Shown here piece after piece: positions 20,299 to 25,747 of a stretch of 64,000 nt of DNA; position 1 is the stretch's first letter, and each line of letters opens with the position of its first letter. The notes below the pieces were generated by a model. The model ran no database searches. It was not told the origin of the DNA and saw only the letters and a list, made by a program, of their open reading frames with translations. The stretch is from Hydrogenophaga sp. (lineage in GTDB: Bacteria; Pseudomonadota; Gammaproteobacteria; Burkholderiales; Burkholderiaceae_C), in NCBI RefSeq assembly GCF_030373245.1, contig NZ_JAUCZF010000001.1:62001-126000 (forward strand), written 5' to 3'. The translations under genes and the position numbers were made by a program.

Positions 20299-20374
20299 AC
20301 CTATAAAGATCCAAGAAAACCGGGGCGCTTTACAAGCGCAGCTTGTGGCGGTCCGCTTGACTGTAGAGTTAGGC
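20299..20374 (-). repeat. attC site of cassette 6, degenerate at its outer core
   Basis: GTTAGGC at 20368-20374 is an intact core. The central dyad ACAAGC-GCA-GCTTGT is clear, with outer CAAG/CTTG pairing. The second core, expected as GCCTAAC, is ACCTATA at about 20299-20305 and hence badly degenerate. This is the last site of the array, where loss of the outer half is common. Confidence 0.6.
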
Positions 20375-20422
20375 GGCGTTCTCAGATGCCCCAACGATCC
20401 GCGAAGCAGAGGATTCATGGAT

Positions 20423-20866
20423 TCAGAATGCTCCGTCACGCCACATCGCCACTCCGGCTACTAGCATAAAAAGCGCGAAGAAAAACCAGAAGATTGGCCA
20501 CCACAAAGGCATTCGTCTGTCGAGTACAGCCTCCTCTGGTTTTCGTGGGTTGTAGTAGACGGTGACTCTCTTGCCAACGGGATAGGGAGATAGATGCTTC
20601 CTGGCGTCTCGCTCAGTGCTTCCGTTACTGAGGTGAAAGTAGAGCCGGTCGTTCGTGTAGTGTTTCCTCTCGACGGCATACGCATAGCGGACGTGAGGAG
20701 CCCAACCATCGGAGTCTTCTTCAATGTTGCTTTCCAGAATCTCTCCGATCGTTGTAGGCCACCGTTTTGACGAATGCTGACGGATCAGTGACCGGAGCAG
20801 GTAGGCGCCGGAACCAAGCCCTAAAACAATGGCGATGAGACTGGCGATTTGGGGGCTAAGTTGCAT
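20423..20866 (-). CDS. Cassette 6: DUF3592 membrane protein
   Basis: A 147-residue protein with a membrane helix at each end (about residues 7-24 and 121-141) and a soluble domain between. The middle part (WPTTIGEILESNIEEDSDGW, VRYAYAVERKHYTNDRLYF, PVGKRVTVYYNPRKPEEAVL) is the DUF3592 pattern: small beta-rich domains of unknown role between two helices, common in integron cassettes and genomic islands. The start is 38 bases inside the core site of the cassette and no Shine-Dalgarno is evident. It is the most distal cassette and so presumably the oldest and least transcribed. Confidence 0.85.
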   Translation of the reverse strand: MQLSPQIASLIAIVLGLGSGAYLLRSLIRQHSSKRWPTTIGEILESNIEEDSDGWAPHVRYAYAVERKHYTNDRLYFHLSNGSTERDARKHLSPYPVGKRVTVYYNPRKPEEAVLDRRMPLWWPIFWFFFALFMLVAGVAMWRDGAF

Positions 20867-20903
20867 GAGTGTCGAAGTGGCGGTTCGGAAGGCACGTTGC
20901 GAC

Positions 20904-21028
20904 GCCTAACGAGTTAACCGGCGCGCGGAGGCAGGGCGCCTTGGCCCGGTTGGCGAAAATGTACCGCGTACAGCCGACCGGGCCAAGGTGGCCTGCCGGA
21001 GCGCGTCCGGTTGAACGAGGGGTTAGGC
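20904..21028 (-). repeat. attC site of cassette 5 (125 bp)
   Basis: GCCTAAC at 20904-20910 and GTTAGGC at 21022-21028 bound a long imperfect palindrome whose arms include GCGCGGAGGCAG/CTGCCGGAGCGCG-like and CCTTGGCCCGGT/ACCGGGCCAAGG. The left arm begins much like the attC of cassette 2. Confidence 0.92.
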
Positions 21029-21493
21029 TTCACCGCGTGCCCATGGCTTGACTTCGGGCTCCGCCGCAATGGTGAAGATGCTGCCGAACTCGTAGCCGCG
21101 GAGAAACCTTCTCTTAAACGGAAGGTAAAGCGCCACGCATAGTCCGTCTCTATGCTCAAAGAGCACCTTGATCGCGCACGTTCTGCTTCCGCTGTCTGGT
21201 GTGATCGTCACGTTCTCAGCCACACCAATGGCGCGGGACGATCTAGTGCGAACTTCTTGACGTAGTCCTTCATGTACCAGGGGAAGAGTTTGGGTCGAGC
21301 TACTTTTGCCAGTGCCGTTGTCTTCGACGGCTCCAACAACTGTGTCTTTGCCAAGGTCATGAAGTACAAGGCCGTGGGGTAGAAAGTTGCCATACTTTCT
21401 TATGAGCGCCTCGGAAAGACGGAAAAGCGGATCCGCGACGGCAGCAACATCGTCCTTCAGCGCGGCGTACAGAGACTGCTGGGAGCTTTGCAT
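21023..21493 (-). CDS. Cassette 5: unknown protein
   Basis: A 156-residue soluble protein with no signal peptide or membrane helix. The N-terminal half is helical (LYAALKDDVAAVADPLFRLS, then FLPHGLVLHDLGKDTVVGAV), the C-terminal half beta-rich (AIKVLFEHRDGLCVALYLPF, then EFGSIFTIAAEPEVKPWARG). No family is recognised with confidence. Its stop codon is the TAA inside the attC core GCCTAAC, so the recombination site itself ends the reading frame. The ATG lies 31 bases after the core site at the cassette start. Confidence 0.7.
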   Translation of the reverse strand: MQSSQQSLYAALKDDVAAVADPLFRLSEALIRKYGNFLPHGLVLHDLGKDTVVGAVEDNGTGKSSSTQTLPLVHEGLRQEVRTRSSRAIGVAENVTITPDSGSRTCAIKVLFEHRDGLCVALYLPFKRRFLRGYEFGSIFTIAAEPEVKPWARGEA

Positions 21494-21524
21494 CTTGTGA
21501 CGTCGCGACGGCGTTGTTTGTGAA

Positions 21525-21650
21525 GCCTAACGTTTGAGCTGAGCGGCCGGCGCCGGGAAGGCGCTTGGCGCGCGAGGCGGTGTGGTTCATCATCCGTCTT
21601 GCGGGCCAAGCGACTTCCCGGTGGCGGTCCGCTCGAGCGAAGGGTTAGGC
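21525..21650 (-). repeat. attC site of cassette 4 (126 bp)
   Basis: GCCTAAC at 21525-21531 and GTTAGGC at 21644-21650 enclose a long palindrome with arms such as GAGCTGAGCGG/CCGCTCGAGC, GGGAAG/CTTCCC and CGCTTGGC/GCCAAGCG. Confidence 0.92.
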
Positions 21651-21654
21651 GTTT

Positions 21655-22119
21655 CTACATGAGGACTCGCAGTTCCTCGTGCGTCCCGCGGCGGCACGCT
21701 GCTTTAAAGCGCCCTTTCGCATAGCGCATTCCTCCCAACTCCGGAGCGTAGCTCTCATGCCAAAGGAACTGACCTACGACCGCGAGGACGCCCTGTGTCA
21801 ATGCCACAACTTCGACCAAGGCTTCCCGCGGGTCGTCGTGAGTGCCGAAGTAGAGGTGTGTGCTCGCCTCGTCAAAGCTCTCACGTTCACCCTGCGGGTA
21901 GGGGACGGAAAGCACCGCGCCCGTAGCAAGCCCACCCGGTATACTGACTCGCTCGAAGGTGAAGACCGCTTCGCCCATCAAAGGGTGGTTCTCAGACTCA
22001 ATCGACATGCTGAATCTGCCGTCGGGAAGGATGCAGTAGACAGCATCCTTAACAGGGAGAGTGAAGGTCTCGTCAAAGCCCTCCAGCACAAGAGTGTTCG
22101 GCGGCGGATCTCGGAACAT
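21655..22119 (-). CDS. Cassette 4: unknown protein
   Basis: A 154-residue soluble protein, beta-rich by pattern (TLVLEGFDETFTLPVKDAVY, FSMSIESENHPLMGEAVFTF) with a C-terminal helical, basic end. No signal peptide or known motif is seen. The frame opens 25 codons upstream and across the core site, but the ATG at 22119 has AAGGAA upstream and lies inside the cassette, so it is preferred. The stop is a TAG just before the attC core. No function is proposed. Confidence 0.65.
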   Translation of the reverse strand: MFRDPPPNTLVLEGFDETFTLPVKDAVYCILPDGRFSMSIESENHPLMGEAVFTFERVSIPGGLATGAVLSVPYPQGERESFDEASTHLYFGTHDDPREALVEVVALTQGVLAVVGQFLWHESYAPELGGMRYAKGRFKAACRRGTHEELRVLM

Positions 22120-22154
22120 GCTGCAGTTCCTTGCGACTGGGTTGTGGCTGCGAC

Positions 22155-22257
22155 GCTTAACGTTAAAAGTGAGCCGCGATGATGGCTGGCGCATTTCGTG
22201 CTGCTCGGAGCACGAAATGTGACAGCCATGCTCGTTGGCTCCACTGCTTTGTTAGGC
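22155..22257 (-). repeat. attC site of cassette 3 (103 bp)
   Basis: GCTTAAC at 22155-22161 is a one-base variant of the usual core, paired with GTTAGGC at 22251-22257. The centre CATTTCGTG/CACGAAATG is a perfect palindrome around a short loop; outer arms ATGGCTGGC and GACAGCCAT also pair. Confidence 0.9.
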
Positions 22258-22683
22258 GTTTTCATTTTTATTTCTGGTAATCGAATATTTGTATATATCG
22301 TCGCGCCTCTTCCAGCCTCGACGAATCCAATAACGATTCGCAATTTCGTTCGTCACGAATACATCAATATGAGTCTTTAGAATTCCTATCAGCTCTAAAT
22401 TTCTTAAACATTTTTCGATTAGTGTATGGGCTATTTCTTTTCCGCGATATTCAGTCTCGACAATCACGTGCTGGAGATAACCACGTCGTCCATCATGACC
22501 GCACATGGCGCAAGCAACAATTTTTCCGTTTTCTTCAGCAAGAAAGTTTAATGAAGGATTACGCGTCAGATAAAATGCTGTTGCTTCTCGTGAGTCTGCA
22601 TCGCGAATAGAGACACCTGGCGTCTTCTGCATTAGAGCTAATACCTCGTCGTAACGCTCGATAGTGTATTCGATGATTCTCAT
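22252..22683 (-). CDS. Cassette 3: GNAT N-acetyltransferase, AT-rich
   Basis: A 143-residue GNAT protein. NFLAEENGKIVACAMCGHDG (beta-4), LQHVIVETEYRGKEIAHTLI (acetyl-CoA loop, a Q/RxxGxG/A variant) and TNEIANRYWIRRGWKRRDDI place the full fold. The substrate is not evident; the closest types act on amino groups of small molecules or proteins. The coding sequence is clearly richer in A and T than the rest of the window, a mark of origin in another genome. The ATG lies only four bases after the core GTTAGGC, leaving no room for a normal ribosome binding site, and the stop is the TAA within the attC core. Confidence 0.88.
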   Translation of the reverse strand: MRIIEYTIERYDEVLALMQKTPGVSIRDADSREATAFYLTRNPSLNFLAEENGKIVACAMCGHDGRRGYLQHVIVETEYRGKEIAHTLIEKCLRNLELIGILKTHIDVFVTNEIANRYWIRRGWKRRDDIYKYSITRNKNENA

Positions 22684-22687
22684 TTTT

Positions 22688-22816
22688 GCCTAACGTTCGA
22701 GGTAACCGGCCCGCGGAGGCAGGCGGCGTAAGGCGGGCGCGCGACAGTGGCGAAGCCGCTGCGCGCCCGCCTTACGCTGCCTGCCGTAGCGGGTCCGGTT
22801 GACCGAGGGGTTAGGC
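22688..22816 (-). repeat. attC site of cassette 2 (129 bp)
   Basis: GCCTAAC at 22688-22694 and GTTAGGC at 22810-22816 flank a very strong palindrome: CGTAAGGCGGGCGCGC pairs perfectly with GCGCGCCCGCCTTACG, and AGGCAGGC with the TGCCTGCC arm. Confidence 0.95.
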
Positions 22817-23494
22817 CGCATTCGGCACGCTCGTTGGCGGCTGGTTCGGTTGAATGAGGTGCGGGAACAGCAACTGGAAGAGCTCCCTGGTCTTCGGCGT
22901 CATCTTGGTGGGATCTGGGCGAAGCAGTTCGCTGTCGGGCACAAGTACTTTCGCATACCAAGCCTCGTACACGCGTTTAACGACTCCCGGCGCCACGAGC
23001 TCGCGGTCATAGCCGGGAGCGATCCCGAGCAACTGATAGCCGGCGCGCTCGAGAGCGAGTTGCATGCTCGCAACCTTCAGCGTTGCCAGCGTATAGATGA
23101 AGCCAGCGCCCATGGCGCGGGCGATCGTCTCTCCAAGTTGCATCATGCAGGTCGAGAGCTTGGCTCCTCGGTGAGCCGGGGAGATGACACCGAATCGGCC
23201 ATACAGGGACTGCTGGGCGCGCTCGCGATCCCAGGACACGAAGCCGACGAGTTCTTCCTCCTTCCAAACCAGCACGATCAAGAGATCGCGCTCCGTCTCG
23301 CCGGCAAACGTAGCGGTTGTTTCGTAGAAGTCCTGTTCAAGGTAGCAACTGGCAGCGCCTACGGAGACATCGGGATGCCACTCAGCAATTGCCGCACGAA
23401 GGGCTGGAACGTCACTATGCCTGAGCTGGCGGAACCGATAGCCCTCCGGCAAGGGAACCTCGCGAAACGCTGCGTCAAGGTCAGGCCACTGCAT
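22811..23494 (-). CDS. Cassette 2: GNAT-family acetyltransferase
   Basis: A 227-residue protein, longer than a minimal GNAT. The fold runs from YRFRQLRHSDVPALRAAI through DLLIVLVWKEEELVGFVSWD and FGVISPAHRGAKLSTCMMQL (the acetyl-CoA loop, with RGAKLS in place of RGxGxG) to TLKVASMQLALERAGYQLLG. A C-terminal extension of about 60 residues follows. The ATG at 23494 has GAGGA at a good distance. The stop codon lies within the attC core GCCTAAC. Substrate unknown; no resemblance to known aminoglycoside acetyltransferases was noticed. Confidence 0.85.
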   Translation of the reverse strand: MQWPDLDAAFREVPLPEGYRFRQLRHSDVPALRAAIAEWHPDVSVGAASCYLEQDFYETTATFAGETERDLLIVLVWKEEELVGFVSWDRERAQQSLYGRFGVISPAHRGAKLSTCMMQLGETIARAMGAGFIYTLATLKVASMQLALERAGYQLLGIAPGYDRELVAPGVVKRVYEAWYAKVLVPDSELLRPDPTKMTPKTRELFQLLFPHLIQPNQPPTSVPNAA

Positions 23495-23570
23495 GTTCAG
23501 TCCTCATCTTTCGCCGCGGCAGAAAGGAAGGTAGTTTCGGTTGGTCCACACGCACATCTCCGGTTATGCG

Positions 23571-23642
23571 GCCTAACGTTTGACATGAGGGGTGACTAAA
23601 AGGCGCAGCCTTTTGGGCATCCCCTCGATGGAAGGGTTAGGC
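23571..23642 (-). repeat. attC site of cassette 1 (72 bp)
   Basis: GCCTAAC at 23571-23577 and GTTAGGC at 23636-23642 enclose a short palindrome (GAGGGGTG/CATCCCCTC and AAAAGGC/GCCTTTT). It is much shorter than the other attC sites. Confidence 0.92.
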
Positions 23643-23643
23643 G

Positions 23644-24078
23644 TCATTTTGCCGAAATGTACTCTTGCGTTGCCATGCCTACCTGGGCAAAAAGAGCTTG
23701 CTCTTCGACAATGAACTTCTCCTTTTGGAGGCGCGCGACGCAGGCCCTGAGGGCAAGCAGGACCTGACGGCTCAAATAGGATTTGAAGTCTTCGGCATTC
23801 ATTGGCTTCCAGACCGCCTCCGGTATCTGAATATCGACGGTGACGTACCTGCGAGCCTTAGCCAAACGAAGGCGTGCTAAGCCTTCCTCCCCGAATTGGG
23901 CGAAGCGTCCGTCGAAACGCAAGACAAGAGCGTATTCATCAATAGCGGCGCAGTGTGTCGAGTTGACCCACTCGGAAAGCAGCCTGAACAGAGGAATCTT
24001 CAGATCTGCGAGCGCGTTTGCTTCAGGTTCACCGAGGTCTGCACCGATCGAAATGAAGGAGCGCGCGGAGTTTTGCAT
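23644..24078 (-). CDS. Cassette 1: unknown protein
   Basis: A 144-residue soluble protein with a mixed fold: VNSTHCAAIDEYALVLRFDG, then RLRLAKARRYVTVDIQIPEA and a helical end (YLSRQVLLALRACVARLQKE). The combination of a short beta-rich core with the RYVTVDIQIP strand recalls small proteins annotated as polymorphic-toxin immunity proteins, but this is a loose impression. The ATG lies three bases after the GTTAGGC of attI. As the cassette next to attI it is presumably the last acquired and the best transcribed. Confidence 0.68.
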   Translation of the reverse strand: MQNSARSFISIGADLGEPEANALADLKIPLFRLLSEWVNSTHCAAIDEYALVLRFDGRFAQFGEEGLARLRLAKARRYVTVDIQIPEAVWKPMNAEDFKSYLSRQVLLALRACVARLQKEKFIVEEQALFAQVGMATQEYISAK

Positions 24079-24081
24079 GAC

Positions 24082-24143
24082 GCCTAACTTTGATTTAAAC
24101 GGCAAAACGCCGGATACCCACAACCGCTGCCGTTAAACAAAGT
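24082..24143 (-). other. attI-like recombination site
   Basis: On the minus strand the core AAAGTTAGGC ends exactly at the start of cassette 1, as in known attI sites. Unlike a plain attI, it also holds an imperfect inverted repeat: ACTTTGATTTAAACGGCA (24087-24104) against TGCCGTTAAACAAAGT (24128-24143). A possible cassette promoter on the minus strand, TTGATT (24171-24176) and TGTCAT (24147-24152) with an 18-bp spacer, lies between attI and the integrase; this promoter is weakly supported. Confidence 0.75.
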
Positions 24144-24166
24144 CTCATGACATCCCCAAAATGTGT

Positions 24167-24195
24167 TTGAAATCAATCCTGTAGCGCCTCATACT
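24167..24195 (+). promoter_or_regulatory. Candidate integrase promoter
   Basis: TTGAAA (24167-24172) and CATACT (24190-24195) are separated by 17 bp and read toward the integrase. The -10 box overlaps the LexA site, the arrangement known from SOS-controlled integrase genes. Confidence 0.55.
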
Positions 24196-24211
24196 GTATG
24201 CATAAACAGTT
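24192..24211 (+). promoter_or_regulatory. LexA-binding SOS box upstream of the integrase
   Basis: TACTGTATGCATAAACAGTT contains CTG-N10-CAG and matches the proteobacterial LexA consensus TACTGTATATATATACAGTA closely. In known integrons LexA represses intI through such a site, so that DNA damage and conjugation induce recombination. Confidence 0.85.
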
Positions 24212-25233
24212 TTAACAGATCCGACAAACCCGACTGGGTCCCTCCCCGGTCCGCCCGGCTGCTGGATCAGGTGCGCGAACGCGTTCGCTACCTGCATTAC
24301 AGCCTACAGACCGAGAAGGTTTACGTCTACTGGGCCAAGGCGTTTGTGTTGTGGGCGGCACGCAGCGGCGGCGGTTTTCGTCACCCGCGCGAGATGGGGC
24401 AGGCGGAGGTGAAAGGCTTCCTGACCATGCTGGCCAACGAGAAACAGGTGGCACCCGCTACCCACCGGCAGGCGCTCAACGCTTTGCTTTTTCTGTAACG
24501 GCAGGTGCTGGGCATGGAACTGCCCTGGATGCAGCAGATCGGTCGGCCGCCGGAACGCAAGCGCATTCCAGTGGTTTTGACGGTCCAAGAGGTGCAGGCT
24601 GTTCTGGGCTTGATGGCCGGCACCGAGGCGCTGATGGCTGCCCTGCTGTATGGCAGTGGGCTGCGCCTTCGCGAAGCTTTGGGATTGCGGGTGAAGGACG
24701 TGGATTTCGCCCGCAACGCCATTGTGGTGCGCAGCGGAAAAGGCGACAAAGACAGGGTGGTGATGCTGCCCAAGTCGCTGCTGGCACGGCTACAGGCGCA
24801 GCTGGCCCATGCCAGAGCCGTCTGGGGCCAGGATCGCGCCAGCGGACGAAGCGGTGTGTTTCTGCCTCACGCGCTTGAGCGCAAATACCCACGGGCGGGC
24901 GAAAGCTGGGCGTGGTTCTGGGTGTTTCCGTCGCACAAGTTGTCGGTTGACCCGCAGACCGGCGTGGAACGGCGCCACCACCTCTACGAAGATCGGCTGA
25001 ATCGAGAGCTGAAGAAGGCCGTGGCACAGGCGGGCATCGCCAAGCACGTTTCCGTCCACACGCTGCGCCACTCCTTCGCCACGCACTTGCTGCAGGCAGG
25101 CACCGACATCCGCACGGTGCAGGAGTTGCTGGGGCATTCGGATGTGTCCACCACCATGATCTACACCCATGTGCTCAAGGTGGCGGCCGGGGGAACCGCC
25201 AGCCCGCTCGATGCGCCGGCGCTGCCAGCCTGA
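24202..25233 (+). pseudogene. intI: Integron integrase with an in-frame nonsense codon
   Basis: A tyrosine recombinase of the integron type. The N-terminal part LLDQVRERVRYLHYSLQTEK aligns with IntI1, and the IntI-specific insert around [20 protein letters not shown] is present. The catalytic Arg ([10 protein letters not shown]), [22 protein letters not shown] with the last His and nucleophilic Tyr are intact. Codon 24496-24498 is TAA in the same frame, in the place of the Tyr of ALLFFYGKVL in IntI1, so a single base change inactivated the gene; it is not a frameshift. Downstream of the promoter the first in-frame codon that could have been the start is ATA at 24202; no ATG, GTG or TTG follows before the conserved region, and a GTG at 24163 lies upstream of the promoter. 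The 242-codon remainder from 24505 keeps the catalytic domain only. Confidence 0.9.
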
Positions 25234-25248
25234 GATGGCCGCTGCCCG

Positions 25249-25746
25249 TCAATCGGTGGCGGCGAGCCGTTCTACACCCTGCCCCGCAACGGCTTGCAAG
25301 GCCTCTGTGTCCACCAGCTCGGGCGCCACCTGGCTCAATGGCACCAACACAAACGCCCGCTCCCCCATGCGCGGGTGCGGCACCGTGAGGTCGGGCGAGG
25401 CGATGTGGGCGCTGCCGTAAAGCAGCAGATCCAGGTCCAGCGTGCGCGGGGCGTTCCGGTAGGGTCGCTCGCGGCCGGCGGTGTCTTCGATGGTCTGCAA
25501 GGCGCGCAGCAAAGCGGGCGCGGTGAGCGTGGTGCTGATGCAGGCCACGGCGTTGGTGTAATCGGGGCCGGTGGCGTCAACCGGGGCGCTGCGGTAGAGG
25601 CTGGAGGCCTGCACGAGCGACACGCCGGGCGCGGCCTCCAGGGCGGCGATCGCATCGCGCACCGCCTGGGGCGCATCGCCCAGGTTGGCACCCAGGCCCA
25701 CATAGGCCAGCACCTCGGGCCGCGCGAGGCGCTCTGCCCGGGTCAT
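25249..25746 (-). CDS. folK: 2-amino-4-hydroxy-6-hydroxymethyldihydropteridine pyrophosphokinase
   Basis: A 165-residue HPPK, the enzyme that pyrophosphorylates the pterin before dihydropteroate synthase in folate synthesis. It has YVGLGANLGD at the N-terminus, the signature RPYRNAPRTLDLDLLLYG and the C-terminal PHPRMGERAFVLVPL. The ATG at 25746 is one base after the pcnB stop, as in many proteobacteria where pcnB and folK form an operon. The frame is open far upstream inside pcnB, but that extension is a shadow. Confidence 0.96.
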   Translation of the reverse strand: MTRAERLARPEVLAYVGLGANLGDAPQAVRDAIAALEAAPGVSLVQASSLYRSAPVDATGPDYTNAVACISTTLTAPALLRALQTIEDTAGRERPYRNAPRTLDLDLLLYGSAHIASPDLTVPHPRMGERAFVLVPLSQVAPELVDTEALQAVAGQGVERLAATD

Positions 25747-25747
25747 G

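Larger units (their letters stand above)
20299..25233. mobile_element. Chromosomal integron with six cassettes and a disrupted integrase
   Basis: The element consists of an integrase gene on the plus strand, an attI-like site just upstream of it, and six minus-strand cassettes each closed by an attC site. All attC sites carry GTTAGGC at the cassette-end side and GCCTAAC (once GCTTAAC, once degenerate) at the other, enclosing palindromic sequence. The integrase ends 15 bp before folK and the last attC ends near the DUF6429 gene next to pdxH, so the element lies between two housekeeping genes with no transposon, plasmid or phage gene. That favours a sedentary chromosomal integron over a mobile one. 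One nonsense codon in the integrase suggests that cassette exchange has stopped unless an integrase acts in trans. Confidence 0.9.

Noticed and set aside
22811..23494. Aminoglycoside or streptothricin acetyltransferase among the cassettes
   Set aside because: The protein has the GNAT fold but none of the resistance-enzyme signatures I know; calling it a resistance gene is unsupported.
24163..25233. Frameshift in the integrase
   Set aside because: Both halves are in the same frame; only one in-frame TAA divides them, so it is a nonsense change and not a shift.
20016..25233. CRISPR array or phage remnant in the repeat-rich region
   Set aside because: The repeats are attC palindromes of different lengths between genes, without constant spacing; no phage structural gene is present.
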